From assembly GCA_036583965.1 (NCBI GenBank), contig JAZBQD010000014.1, forward strand, positions 41,657,490-41,721,489: a stretch of 64,000 bases of DNA. Reading direction: 5' to 3'. Position numbers and translations under genes: made by a program. Below are positions 26,011 to 39,700 of the stretch, piece by piece. The DNA comes from Prunella strophiata (Eukaryota; Chordata; Aves; Passeriformes; Prunellidae). A model generated the notes under the pieces. That model saw only the letters and a list, made by a program, of their open reading frames with translations. It did not search any database and was not told the DNA's origin. How positions within the stretch are numbered: position 1 is the stretch's first letter; each line of letters begins with the position of its first letter.

Positions 26011-26600
26011 TGTGCTGGTGTTGGCTGAGGGAAGTTAATTTTCTTTGCAGTGGCTGGTGTAAGGCTGTATTTTGGATTTTTACTGACCACAGGGTTGATA
26101 ATACAGAGATGTTTTTATTATTGCTGAGCAGAGCTTACACAGAGCCAAGGCCTTTCCTGCTTTTCTTACTGCCACACTGGGGAGGAGACTGGGGGTGCCT
26201 GGGGGCTGGGAGGAGACACAGCCAGGACAGGTGACCCAAACTGACCATCAGGGAGATTCCAGACCATGTGAGATCATGCTCAGTGTATGCACTGCGGGGA
26301 AGGAGGAGGAAGAGGGGGACATTTGGAGTGATGGCATTTGTCTTCCCCAGTAACCATTACATGTGATGGGGCCCTGCTCTCCTGGAGATGGCTGAGCAAC
26401 TGCCTGCCATTTCAAAGCAGGGAATTAACCCCTGGTTTTGCTTTGCTTGTGTGTGCTCCGCTTTCCCTATTAAAGTGTCTTTATCTCAACCCAGAACCTT
26501 CTGGCTTTTACCTTCCTGATTCTCTCCCTGATCCAGCTGGTGGGGGAATAAGCAAATGGCTGTGTGGGGCTTGGCTGCTGGCTGAGGTTAAACCACAACA
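26011..26600 (+). mobile_element. ERVL-like solo LTR (590 bp)
   Basis: It begins TGTGCTGGTGTTGGCTGAGG and ends 'ggttaaaccacaaca', so it has TG...CA termini. Inside are landmarks of a common songbird LTR: 'gaagttaattttctttgcag', 'gttttggatttttactg'-like wording, 'attgctgagcagagcttaca', 'ggtgacccaaactgacca', 'gagtgatggcatttgtcttc' and 'gtctttatctcaacccagaa'. The ATTAAA at 26469-26474 is in the right place for the LTR polyadenylation signal. The TATA region near 26284-26292 is degraded. There is no internal retroviral coding region, so it is a solo LTR. Perfect 5-bp target duplications fix both ends. Short frames on either strand within it are incidental. Confidence 0.9.
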
Positions 26601-26605
26601 TGTAG
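26601..26605. repeat. Right 5-bp target-site duplication of the 26-kb LTR
   Basis: TGTAG is the exact partner of 26006-26010. Confidence 0.8.
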
Positions 26606-26684
26606 GAAATAAGGATTTATATTTCCCTCCTTAACAGACCTCTGGGGATGGATGAGGATAGGTTTCTAGGAGGTTCAGATGGTG

Positions 26685-26773
26685 TTTCCCTCCCTCCTTC
26701 CCTCCCTCCCTCCTTTCCATCCTCTTTCCCTGTCTTGCTCTCCCTCCCTTTTTCCCTGCCTCCATCCTTCCCA
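26685..26773. repeat. Polypyrimidine tract with CCCT/CCTT repeats
   Basis: The plus strand is almost entirely C and T, dominated by CCCT and CCTT units (best at 26688-26720). The minus-strand frame that reads GREGGREGGRE here is a by-product of the repeat. Such tracts can form H-DNA and mutate by slippage. Confidence 0.85.
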
Positions 26774-29364
26774 ATGCAGCAGTCAGACTTCCTAGGGCAA
26801 TTTCTCATATTTCAGCATTACTGACCCACATAGTTATTGTGCCCAAAGCTCCTCTTTGCTTTGAATCTGAGTTCCAGACCAGAGGAATACTCAACTACCT
26901 AACTCTCACAAAAAATCAGATCAGAAATCAGAAATCCACTGGGGACTTCAGCTGCATTCAACTGCAACAAGGAAAACTCTCTTCTAGGATAAAAGAAAAG
27001 CATATCTTCTTTACATCTCTCATATGTGAATGGGCTGAAAATTAAGGAATTCTTCACAAGCATCCATGTCTCAAATATTCTGAAGAGAAGATTTTAGGAA
27101 GCATTTTGCCTATTTGCCCCTGCCACTTGCTTAGCATAAGTAGTCAACAACTTTGTGTTTCACTTTGTTTTACACTGTCACTTTAAGATGTCTCCTCTTG
27201 CCCTTGATAAGATACACTAATTAATTGGGTGACCTAACTGCATCTATTACAAAAATCATATTAGCTCTTGGATTAACGTATTTAAATCCTAAGTATACCA
27301 AGCAGAGATTTTACCTTTCTTTCAAGCCAACTGTCTTTTGATATTGTATTTGCCTTTGAAACCATGCAGCAAGTTCTCCTGGAAGGGCATAAGGGAAAAA
27401 AAATCATTATAATCTTTTTCAACTCCATGACTGCTCTTCCCTCTGATATGAGGAGCCTCAGGTGACATGACTTAGGCCAATTGTTTCACTTATCAAAAAC
27501 AGGTAACGTAAGCCCTCAACAAATCTGTGTGTATGGTTGGTTTTGACCTCTTATTGAGCACTTGTCAATTGTCACTTTGACTCACAGTCCTATATTAAGA
27601 GGCTTGAGAAATATTGCTTTGCTGGGGCAGATTTATATTGACACAGTTGGTTTTTTTTCAGCACTATATCATCAAGTTTATGTTTTGCTGCCCTGATGAT
27701 CTAACACATAAAAATATAGCAGCAGCCAAAGGACAACAGCAAGGAGTGTATTTTTTTGTGTATGTTTTATGTCATTTTACTTGTGTTGAACATCAGAAGT
27801 TTTAGACTCCATGTGGGCCCCTGTAGACTTCAATGCTAAAAGCAATTTTCTGTCTATGTGGGCATCTGTAAATACATAACTATTCAAAAAGTAAGCACAT
27901 ACACATTTTCTGCTCTGGTAATCCCAATTAACACTGTGTAAAGTGGCATTACATCATCTGAAAATCCTTGTTGAAGGGTATTTCATTGCATAGAAGCTTT
28001 GGAGTAAATTGTAATTTGTAACTGTAAATATGTGCCGAAATTGTAATTTGTTCAATCTCATCTTTTTACCCCCAGGATAAAGAAAGAGAAAGAACATGTG
28101 CTGGGTCAGAGTGACCATTTAAAAGTGACAGGAGTGTGACAGAGGCCTTAGTTCAGTAATATACATTAGATATGAACCATCTCTGCTTTAACATGTACTG
28201 AGATTGATCAGTCATGGGTCATGGAGCAGGGAATTGCAAATGGCTCTTTGCCACCTCTCTTTATCACAGAAAGCCAAGCAAAGCTCAGATCCAGTGGAAA
28301 ATAAAGGCAAGACCATATCATGATAAATACAGATATCATTCCACATTTTCAAAGGAAAAAAATAAATGAAAATGACAAATATGCATCCAACATATAAACA
28401 GGATGAACATTTTTATGTGATAAGCTACTAAGCTATTCTTGTTTATGATTTACTTTACTTTATCTTTGGCTATTATCTTTCTCCTTTTTACTCACTCCGG
28501 ACTTAGTTTTCCAATTTTCCTGATCCACCTCAAATAAACAAATTCCAGAAAGCCACTATTAGAAAAAATGCACCTAGAGATTGTTGAAGAAGTATTTACT
28601 GTGTTCTTGAAATGTACTGAACCCTTTGTCCATATGCAGCCAGGAGAAAATTTGAAATGCATGTTCAGCAAAAGCTTTTAGCTGGAGCTCTTTTTCAATT
28701 TTTTCAAAACATGACTGCAGGAGCCTGTTGGGATTTTATTGCAGGACATGGGTTGGTCCTTCAGAGCTCAATGTTTATATTGCAGGTACTGCAAATCTGA
28801 CATCACACCTACACAGAAAAAACCACACACACTGAATAAAATTCCTTTTTTTGGTTTTTTTTCTTAATAGTCTCTTTAGTGCTTGTCCTGGTTCCAAGAA
28901 ATACCTATTTCAGTGCACATCAAAGAAATAAAATAGTGAGCCACCAACTTTTTTAACAGTGGTCAGAGGGCAGCTCTGTGATAGCTGCTTTGCTTGTCTC
29001 CTTCCCCAGCAGGATGTGCCAGCCCCAGGAGTCACCTGGGTAGGTACCTGGACCTGCTGGCAAGAGGTCTTGAAATGGGCAGCTCAGTCACATCAGGAAC
29101 ACACTGCTGAAATATAAACTGTTTGGGAGCCTCAAGGATTTTTTGACTGTTGAATTTATTTTGTTTTATCTTATTTTGTTATTATTTACTTTTTGAAATG
29201 TAAAGGGTTCTTATCCATTTTCAACCTACACATTTGAAAAGCAAGATAACACCTCTGAGAAAGAATGACCAGTCATAAATTAGTTCCTGTGAAATATGTC
29301 TTACATTCTTTGTTCAGCATTTTTCAGGAAATAAATATTCCTGCAAGCTCTTAGTATCTCATCT
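26774..29364. other. Unannotated AT-rich non-coding sequence
   Basis: No gene was recognised. A less AT-rich block at about 28960-29110 could be a decayed repeat but matches nothing I can name. Confidence 0.57.
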
Positions 29365-29395
29365 AAACAAACAAACAAACAAACAAACAAACAAA
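29365..29395. repeat. AAAC microsatellite
   Basis: There are nearly eight uninterrupted AAAC units. The tract is pure and so is probably length-variable between individuals. Confidence 0.95.
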
Positions 29396-30202
29396 TAGCC
29401 AGAATGGCTTGACAAGACTGCTGTGATTTCTGCCAAACTCAGCTAGTATTAAACTTGCTATTAAGAAATATAAGCTGCAAATTCCTCTGCTTATGAACTT
29501 GAGATTGTGCTCTGGTCCAGTCAAAATAGACTTTGTTTACACTGATTTAGTAGCCTTATGAGATTGCCTGGTTGCTTGCCTGAGTTCCCTCAGCAGGTGA
29601 AATTACTTGCTGAGCTGCACAAAATCATGCTGGGGAATAGCTATGCCATGTCTTGCCAGTATTTATTTAATGTTGTGTTACTGCTTGAAAATGAAAAGCA
29701 TTTATTTTTTAAACATAGTCCATGTGATTAAGACCTATAAAAGCAAAAGAAAAGGCTGGGTAACAAATGAAACTATAACTTACATGCTGGTTTTGATGTC
29801 ATTGTTTCTACTGCTTCAACAGCAGTTGCCTTTGTTGTTTTGCAAACCACAAACAGTATAATAGTTTTATATCCCTCCCTATCCCTCCCTTTCTCTAGTT
29901 ATGGATCCCTCTCTAACCACTGACATGCTGCCTCATTAAAACCTGTGTACCCTTTCGGATTACAAAGGCAGGAGATTGCTGGAAAGTCATGTATCAGTCA
30001 TAACACCTATGTCTGGAGGTTCTTAGGAACCATACATCTCCCTGGGATGGGTCTAAAGAATGGTACAGACACCTGCCTTCCTGACCTCTGCCTGTCCCAG
30101 AGGCCTGAAGCTTGTTTGTTTGTGCTAAAATAGCAAATTCAAGCCCAGCATGTGTAATATGCTTGCTCTAAAGGGCTTACATTAAAACACAGAGTTTCAT
30201 TC
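29396..30202. other. Unannotated non-coding sequence
   Basis: No gene was recognised. A short CCCT-rich patch lies near 29872-29892. The frames at 29607-29861 and 29945-30133 are short and domainless. Confidence 0.58.
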
Positions 30203-30280
30203 AAGTGATTAATGTAGAGGTTAAATAATATTGGTCCTAGTATCAACACTCAATAGATATTGACCCCAGGTAAAAAAAAG

Positions 30281-30315
<35 letters not shown>

Positions 30316-30738
30316 AGCCTCCAACCATTTTACTGCAGATAGCAACCATCTGACCTGGCAGTTCAGCCAGTTTTTAATGCACTGTATTCAATATATATTA
30401 CTGTCATCCTACACATGAGGATGTCCCAAGATACTGTATAAAATTTTGCTAAAGTTGAAACAAACACCACCCAGTCCTCTTTCCTCCTACACCAAGCAAA
30501 TCATTGTAGGAGGTTGCTGAGTCAGAGATTACTTTCTGTTCATAAATTCATGTTGACTATTTGCAAATACCTTCATGTTTTCTATGTGTTAAGAAACTAG
30601 TCCCAGGATTATTTGCTCAATCACCTCTCTAGAGCCTGAAAAACAGCTGACCAGCCTGTAGTTCCCTGGATCCTCCTCCTTGCCATTTTTGAAGGACATT
30701 TGCTTTTCCTCCAGTCTGCAGCATCCTCTCTTGTCAGT
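30203..30738 (-). mobile_element. Old, diverged CR1 LINE fragment (reverse-transcriptase region)
   Basis: The plus strand reads as the reverse complement of the CR1 reverse-transcriptase region. Landmarks are 'gtagaggttaaataatattg' with 'ggtcctagtatc' (the usual 'gttaaacag...ggtcccagtac' block), 'cagttcagccagtttttaat', 'aaattttgctaaagttgaaa', 'aaattcatgttgactatt', and 'ctgaccagcctgtagttccc' followed by 'tggatcctcctccttgcc'. Divergence is clearly higher than in the other CR1 copies, and no long frame survives. An A-tract (30272-30314) replaces about 25 bp of expected CR1 sequence. It lies further upstream in ORF2 than the other copies and has no 3' tail. Confidence 0.72.
30272..30314. repeat. 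A-tract inside the old CR1 (A8-G-A34)
   Basis: Eight A, one G, then 34 consecutive A. This is the longest homopolymer in the window. It interrupts recognisable CR1 sequence on both sides. Confidence 0.95.
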
Positions 30739-33700
30739 GTTATCCCTAAGCTCTATTTTTTAAGTTTCTGAAAAGTTAAATGTAAAGTACCAGTGTCAGT
30801 ACTGAGCTTCTGTTCTATTTCTTTCTTTCTTCTTCCTTCCTTTCCAGCAGAACAGGTCTTTCTTCATACCAGTTTTTGCTAAGTCATTCCTTAGCTGCTT
30901 CAGACCAACCTGTTGAGCAGACTCAGCAGGAGAGATGACAGAAAGTGCAGGGTGGCTTAAGGCAATGCTAAAGTTACAGCTATAGCCTTGCTTTCATATT
31001 CCCATCCCATAACATTATGTTATATATCAAAAAGTGTCCTGATTTTCCAGATCCCTTTCCCAGAGTTGCTCTCTGTCATTTCAGGACATTTTGAGGAAAC
31101 AAGCTGTATTGGTATGTATATATATATATACATGCACATATACCTGAAGTGCTTTTCTTCTCTTTAGATTAAGCATGTTACATTGTAACGTGAATGCTGG
31201 GACAAGTTCTGCAAGCCTCATTTTGCAAGTGAACTACTGCAGTCCACAGCATGCCTCTGTCTATGTAAATATTATTGACAGAGAGTGGAAAATACACTGA
31301 AAATCACTGGCTGCATCATGCAAGGGCAGTGTTCTAGATGGTTGAATTTTAAGCTGTTACACCCCAAAGCAAAACCTCAAGCTATTTAAATGACGCATCT
31401 CCAGTTGTGGCACTATTCCATGAAAAGATACAAACGTGAAACTCACAATAAGCCTTGAATAATAAGCAGCTTAAGCCTCACACAGAGAGTGCATCCTAGT
31501 TTACTTGCCAAAACAAACAACTCAGGAGAGTGACAGATATGCCAGTATTCCATGATTTTGAGGACAAGTGCAAATACTATTGACATAACTAAAAGGCTCT
31601 TATCTTTAACCTGCAGCCTTGGGTACTGTCAGTTATCACCACCTGCTGTCTAAATATTAAAGTTCTTAAGGATGGCATATTTGAAGAGCATATCTGGAAC
31701 AGGAAGGAAAATAGTAACAACAATGGTGGCAATAATAATACAAATATAATAAATGACAGGAAAAAACATATTCATGTGGAAGTTGAAACTTTGTCATGTA
31801 TAAGAACCTCTCTTCCCATAAAGAGATCAAATTGCAAGGGGCTGAAGGTTTTCAGATAATCTGCTTTAAGGTGGATTGTCTGTTTGTGTGCTAAGCAGAA
31901 TACCTTTATTTCCTCTATATGATTTTTCCAATGCATTTGAAAAAAACTGTATTTTTTAGTGTTTCTAATCTTTTAAATGAAAAGCAAAGGAAGTAAAAGA
32001 AGCAAAGGTCAAGGATTTGCTATATCTAATAGAAGACATATATCCTGTTTTTCGTAAAACTGTATGAAATAAGGTGTTAGAATTTAACTTCTTTATAATT
32101 GCAGCATTGCAAGGACATGGACAAAGCTGAGTGGTTGCTGATGGTTTCCTTAGATTTCTCTTGCACCCAATCCTACTCACAATACTAGAGGCTTCTGTCA
32201 TTGCAGGAGCTGTTAGAATTTAGTGACTACCCAGGAGAAATGCCTTCTGAAGGTCTGTTCTCAGAACAACATTCTGAGCAAATCAATGCAACAAATAAAA
32301 TTGCTTTGTTCCTCACATATCCAAAATCTTTTTTCGCAGTTAGTGTCTCTATCTCTTTCATTTTAAATCTGACAATATTGCTATTAAGATGCAGAATAGA
32401 CTTTTCAAGGACTGTAGCTTTCCCCTTAATTTCAATGACCAAGAGAATTGCATTGTTTATTTACTATGTGCCTGGGGGCTAAGAAGGCTACATACAAGTT
32501 TATCACTCATATTTTCACAGCATATTTTTGCTTCAAATTCAGTGATCCATTTAGCTGGAGTAGAAGGTCACTGTTACTAATTTACTCTCATTCATTGGTC
32601 TCAGTGACAGAATTTAATTATTTCAGCCTAGTTCATAGTGGGAGAGCAGCTGCAGTGCTTAAAACACTGTAATGAAAACCAGTAAACCCTCACCTTGTCT
32701 CAGCAAAAGACCAGGAAAACAGCAGTTAAACTTACTGTCTGTCTCTCAGCTCCAAAAAGAGCCATGTGCATTACCTTAATAAATTGGAGAATTCATCTGT
32801 CTTACAGCTGTGTAATTGTTCTTCCAGTTAGAGCTGTCACTCACTAATATCAATTGAAGCCTTCCTAAAATTTGAGGAAGATGTTATATTGAGTACTGTA
32901 AGTATGGAGAAGAAGGGATACTTTGAAACAGGATCCACAGTTCCTTTAGATAAGGCTTGCAGTGCTTTTAGAGGCAAATGTGGTCTTGCTCAGTGTAGAA
33001 AGGACAGCACACTGAAGCCAGTGAGAACTGCAGGGATAATAAACTGGATACCACATTACCAGAGAGAGGGATCTGGCCTATTGATTCATTCTAGGATAAC
33101 TAATAAAATGACAAGAAATGCAAAGGAGCAGCCAACTCTTCTTCCACATAACCATGTGAATAGCATGCTACATGGCCTGGTTGCACTGGATAAGGAAAAG
33201 AAATTTAAAAAAGCCCTCCAGCAAACAGGACAGACACAAAGCATTCCTGGCTAAATGGACTGGCTTGTCAGCCTGGCCAAACTCAGCAAATCAGTTCAGG
33301 TTCAAATTCAATAAAATGTTCCACTGTATAGTTATCCACCTTAATAAACTCTTGTTTTACAGACTTCTGTGTGTTTTGGCAGAAAAAGGAAAGATAAAAG
33401 CTGTATACTGGAGCACTTCTGCAGGAATTCCCTCTTGTCCAAAGACAGAGTTCCCTGTGAAAAGTCTCTTTGCCTTTCCTTTTCCAGAAAAAAAATCACT
33501 TAAGGTTCCTTAAAAACATGTTAAAACAGAATGCCTGTCCTTAATTCTTTAATTGTGTTCTTATTGAAGATCTCAATGCAAAACAAATTTCCATTGCAGA
33601 ATACAGATATTATTGGAGATCCTTATTGAAAGGATTGCAAATGAAATTGTATGATAAGAAAACTGTTCATCATAAAAAAGTTGCTAGAAAGTGGTTTCAA

Positions 33701-36700
33701 GCATTTCCAAGACTACTTTTAGAAAAGTTTAAAATTCTGAAAACTAGAAAAGTAATTCTAAAGTAAGAAAATGAAACGTTTGAGAATATATTTGTAATAG
33801 TATTAATACATTTACTGTCTTTCATAACTGAATAGATTTTCTAAGTTTCCAGTCCCTCAGAAACTGTAAAAAATTCTGTCCATAATTTATTTTCAGGATA
33901 TTTGACAACTTATTAAAATTCATAGAGTATCTACTCTTTCACTCATGGGAAAAACTCTTCCATTTTATCCTAGATGTTTTGACATAACAAATAATTAACC
34001 TGCTTTTACATGAAAATATTAAATGTTCTGTAAACAATAATTACAGACTGGACTATGTAGGTTCTCACTATTCACAGAACATATTAATAGATTAATATTT
34101 GCAGTATGGTCTTTGATTAAATGCAATTTTCTTCTGGACTAGTTATCATCAGTTGCCCATGAATGAGTTTAAACTGTCAATATTGCCCTTCACACAACAG
34201 AAAAGTCTTTTTTTTCTTCATCACTTGCTTACTGTTTCTGGAAACACCCACACTGGTATGGTTCAAGCTGTGACTATCATAGATCTAATTTTACAAACTG
34301 TAATTTCCAAATTTATTTTCTTGATGCAAGACATTTGTGTCATTGGAACAGAGATTTAAACAGTCCTGGTTATCTTCAAAGGAGCGCATGTGTGGAGTAT
34401 TGATATTTGTGGAACATACACATAATTTCACAGTCTGTGTAAAGAGTGAATGCTTTCATGACTGACACTGAATAAGGTGAATTTCTGTTAATCTGTTATT
34501 GGAATTCTCACTAATTAAAAGGAAAATTATCGCTTTTTATAGTGGAGCATCAGATTAATTTGAAACATCTTTGGGGAGAGGCACTTTCTTTCAATCAAGG
34601 TTATTTCAAAATTTCCTTAAAACGAGTGCCTTTCTCATCAGAGTTTCCCCCAAAAATGGACTATTATTAATGGATTAAAACTAAACTTCTGGAGTTTCAT
34701 CTCACTTAACCAAGGCCTGAATCCAGCATATATGACACCAAAAAGTCACAGGTGATTCAGATACCTGTCTGACTTGGGAGTGTCCAAGTACTGTGTTTAG
34801 TAAGAAGTATCAAGACAAATCACACCTTTTTCTGTGGTAAGACAGATATTTACTTTTAAACTGTAATGAAAAATACATGGCTTTGTTTTTTTAAAAACCT
34901 TGTAAGTTGAAGAACAGAAGGCAAAGAGAGCCATTTTATGGTAACCTGATAACAGCACTGGTCAAGAAAAATAATCTCTTTCTACCGAATAGTGAACCAG
35001 AAAAGTGTAAACATTAGGCAAAGCTCCACTCATTTTAAGGTACCAATAAATATTTTGATTGCTAGGGAATTAGCAATATGGCATTTATCTTTTACCCATC
35101 TTTAGACCACATTTATATGTAGAGTTTATAGTCATGAGGGACACCCAAATGAAACAGACTAAAAAAGGGTGCTCTGGATACTTTTGTCTTCACTTGTCTG
35201 AAATCAAATAAAAACTCTCATCAGCATATCATGTTCTGGCCTTGCATCCAGCTCTGTTCTTTCTTTCCCCATATGGATAATGTCTGGCCAGGAAGGAAAT
35301 GACTACATTTTCAACTACAGAATGAAATCTGGGCTAATGGAAACTTGGTTGAATTACTTCCTGCAAGCTAATGACTAAAAAGAGCTTTTCAGGGGAATGG
35401 CCAGTAAGAGCCATGACAACATAAAATACCAGCAACATGGATTTTCTCTTCTGTTTCAGTGCAATCTGGGAACTGAGGATTAACATTGTTTAAAAAATAG
35501 AGATAATATGCTTGAAAAATAAAAAAGATTTTACTTGTATTCACCTGATATGGTCTGTTCATCAGTGAAGAGTCTGAGAAGCCCCACTGAGCCAATATGT
35601 TTGTTAGAGAGTATTCAAGGAAATAGTTGAAATGCTGAGAAAATGGCATTTGAGGGGTCACAGTGTCCCCTATTCAGATGCCACTGAAAATTGTCACCTT
35701 CCAATATGGACATTTTCATACTTACCTTCTTACTGTTCAGTTCAAGTTTCCTGCACACAATGCAGAAAATTCTGTTTTGCTTTGATTTTTCTGAAAGAAG
35801 AGATGGATTTGTGACTTTGCTGGATACAGGAAATATCTAGAAGAGAAAAAAGTAGCTGTTTCTCAGGTAGCCACATGAAAAAGAAATAATAATGAAGTTC
35901 AAAAGTTCAGCCAGTCCAGACAATTTCAATTCATTCAATGCATCTAATTTGAATTTGCATAAAAATTTGCCATTATTTCTTGGGATTTATATTTGCAATT
36001 TATTATTATATGATTTAAAATTTCCTTTGATTTCAGAAGAAACAGATCTTGGTGTGACCTCTTCCTCTTGAACAGATCATCTTAATGTGTCTGGATTAGC
36101 CATTTAGAATGGCAGGTTTTTTTAACTAATTAGAGTACAAATATCACAATCTGTTTCTAAGAGAAAATTTAGTATGTATTCAGGAAAGTTAGTTATACTT
36201 CCTTTTTTGACATCCTTCTGTTGTCCAATCCCCTTTTTTCCCACCTGACCATGCAAACTTAGAATTAACTCTCCAGATAGTGTTAGCACATTGTTTGCTC
36301 TCTCTCATGCTGCCTGCAGGGATTAGCTGAGGTGACAGAAATTGTAATAAAACTTGATACCATTAAACTTGGCTTGAAAAGCAGATGTAAAAGTCCTGCT
36401 GATTGTCACACATTTAAGCATTCATTCATAAGGAAGCCCACTACTGTGCATATGTGGGACATGATTTTTTGCTACACCAAAAGCAAATCTTCTTGCTCTT
36501 GGATTGCTGCATTTCCCACTGCTACTCAAAATGCTATTCTGAATACTCATGCCAGGGAGCTCTCTCTGTGGAAAATGCACATCTCCAGTCCAAGTCAAGA
36601 GGTCTGCCTTGTACTTTATCCGTGATTCTTTGGCAATTTGCAGCCAATGTTTTCTTTATTGCCACAAATTAATGAGGGAAATATTGTGGCATTAATTTTT

Positions 36701-39700
36701 CCTTCACTGTGATGTCATGAAAGAAGCATAAATAAATAAATGGCAAGAGAAGGGAAGAAGAAAACAAATCAGAGACTCTGCAAAGATAAATGTAATATCC
36801 CCTTCACCCTCAAGAAATGAAATTATTCTGACAGGGTCAGAGATTCTGCTTGGCAAACCATCTTAAATTAATTACTGGCCTGACATTTTAAAGGAAGGTT
36901 TCAGATTGTAAATTTAACCCAGACAAAGCATTCTTTTTAATCTTGTCAGTATGCAAACTACTTTGCACTGCAGTCTGTGAATTATTTATCAGAAAAGCGA
37001 CCCCAAAAGGGTGAAAGGAAAATTGGGAGTATTTGATCTCGGGTTCTGCAGGCTGATGTATTTCTCTACCCTAGATCCCTACCTGTAACTGTTGCATAAA
37101 TTCTTTTTGTTTGCTGTTGCTGATATATAGCTCTCACACTGTGCTTCTCTGAAGCCTAAATATTTTTTCTCCATTTAAATTACTTTTAAAGCAATGTCCC
37201 AGAGTATAAATGTATCTATTTTCCAGGGAGAAACAAAAGTTAAATAAAGGGGACAAACTCACCTGTCTTTCTGTTTTATGTCTTTTCATTAGCAAAAGCA
37301 TGCAGTATTGATGACTGTTGGGGTTTTTTCCCTGCACTTGGGTGAAAGTACAGTCTGTAATAGCAACTAATCTACAAAGGCTGATTTTTTACTTGTAAAC
37401 TGCAGAAAACTTTAATCCTGTAACAAGCTGTGTGACAGGAATGATGAAGGGTGCTCACCTGGGGTTAAAAAACCTTGGGAGATGTGAATCCAGAATCCAC
37501 TTTTGATACAGGTTTCTTGGTTTGGTTGGTTGTTTTATTTGTTTTTGGTTTTGTTTATGCATCAAGTCACTTAATTTTAGTCTCCTGGTTCTTAAATGAA
37601 GCCTAGACAACTTCTAATTTGCTATCTCTTGGTCTTTTTATATTACAAGTTTATTTATTCAACAGTATTTCATTTAGATTTTAGTATTTCTGCTGAAAAA
37701 AAAGACCTCTAAGTGCAATGTAAAAGACAATTGTAACTGAGGGACCAAAGCAAATCAGAACAGAGCCTAATACCTGGTCTTGTCTAATATTGGACCCTCT
37801 TTCTCAGTCACTCTGGATTTCTACATGATTCTCTGAAGACATCAGCCAACTTAGCATATTAGAAGAAAGTCAAATTTGGAAAATCAGCTGGGAAGAAAAC
37901 TCCGTTAACCAATTGTAATAACTCAGAGATGTAATACTACTATTTCATATTTTTCACTTTGAGAATGTTTACTCCCTCTATGTGCTTTGTTAACTTTTGA
38001 TGCTTCATGTTTCAAAGGAGTTCCAATATTTTCTGTTTAATCCTTATGTAATATGAACTTTAGCTGAGCTAAGTGGAAAGTTCAGTAGAAAGTCTATCAA
38101 TTTGCAGAGAGAAATTATAACTCCCTTCTGGTTCTGCCATCTAGTATGAAAAATTATTTATTGGACCTATGCATTTTCATGTGAGCTGAAATAAAGCTGA
38201 TGAAAAATTTTCATCCTTCTTTGGTTTACTATTCTACCTAATGCTTTGTTTTACAACTCTTTAATTCTTTAGTATGGAGGATTTTTTTCCCTACCAGCAG
38301 TCTTTCTTCTTCCTTTGTGTCAATGCTTGAATGTTGCAAGCACAAGACACTTCATAATAAAAATCTGTCTAAACAAAATGTGGACATGCTTTTATTTCAC
38401 TCTGCAGTCCTAATTAAATAAGTCAGTTCCGACAGATAATTCTGCATTCAATAAATATTTGTCAGATTTCTACTTAGGCTTTTAAGTATCCAAAGCATTT
38501 CAAACTTGATTTCAGTTTCCTCTGATAATAAAATAGAACTTAAACTCCTTATGAGTTGGTGAAAAATGAATTATATAGGGCATAAAGTCAGGGAATTGAC
38601 ACCAGTTAATTGCAGGTCTCCCCAGTTTAAGGCTGTATAGACTTTTCATCAGTTTTTACCATAAAAATCCCAAGAAGTGGTTAAAGTACTTGTGTGTATC
38701 CACCACAATGTATTTATCTTCCTATAAATTCCCTTTTGCAGATATGTGTATTCATACAAAATACACAATTAAGAAACTGAAGACTTTTGCTTACTGAATA
38801 TCCCAGGTCCCTCTTTAAGGACATGTAAGTATAAGCTCTAGTGTCCTATGGATACATTTTAATTAGGGATTTTGGCTATTGTTTGACTATGATAATTTCC
38901 CCTGTGATTTCTGCTCAGCTGATTTCACTTCTCTTCTCCCCTCGGCCCCAGCACAAAGCTTCTGGAGCATCAGTGCTGGGGCTATGATCAGAGACCATCC
39001 TAACAGCAGCTGCATTTCAATGTCTTTCTTCTGCTTGAAGGCTTTTTTACATTTCCCAACTGATTTGTGAGGGTGGTTAAGAATCATAGAAGTGCAAAGA
39101 ATTACCTTTATCTAGATTTAAATATTATTTTACGCTAATTCCTGAAGCTATTATTTTAAGAAAAATAAAATAGACACTCCTTGATTTTTATGTGTTTACT
39201 CATAGGAATTAAATTTTAATGTTCTCTCTCATGACTGCTTTTAGATATTCTGACATTAGAATTACTGCAGGACTTTATTTGAGCTGTTAAAATACATATT
39301 TTTTAAAGTCATAATGAGTAGACCATACATTCTTCATTTCCTGGGTAGCTGAGGCTGAACATTAGTAAAGGAGTAATAAAATTCTTCTATCAAGATATGC
39401 ACTGGTGGTCTTGGCTGTGCTGCCAAGTCCAAACCATTCTGAATGAAATTCACCCCTCTGCAGCACCAGCTAAACCTTACTTGTGCTCTGCTTGCTGGAA
39501 CATCAGCCTTTCCTGGTTGCTGTGCACAAAAATGGATTTCAGCCACTGTGTGTTCAGACCTTTAGCATTTCAATTCTATTTCATTGACTGTGTGTCTTCT
39601 TTTATTTCCCTGAGAGCATTATTATGAGATTCCAGTATCCTGGTCTGTACTGAAATATCATTTGTAGGGGTTTGGTTTGGTTTTACTTAACCTTGAATTT

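Noticed and set aside
26617..26808. Minus-strand frame rich in G, R, E, K
   Set aside because: Antisense reading of the CCCT/CCTT pyrimidine tract.
28960..29110. GC-richer block resembling part of an LTR
   Set aside because: I could not recall a family or define TG...CA ends, so it is described only as an unannotated block.
33250..33320. Possible tRNA-like A and B boxes ('tggctaaatgg', 'ggttcaaattc') suggesting a SINE head
   Set aside because: No tRNA fold or SINE body can be built around them, and the match is to short degenerate boxes only.
39083..39100. 'agaatcatagaagtg' resembling a CR1 tail
   Set aside because: No CR1 body follows on either side.
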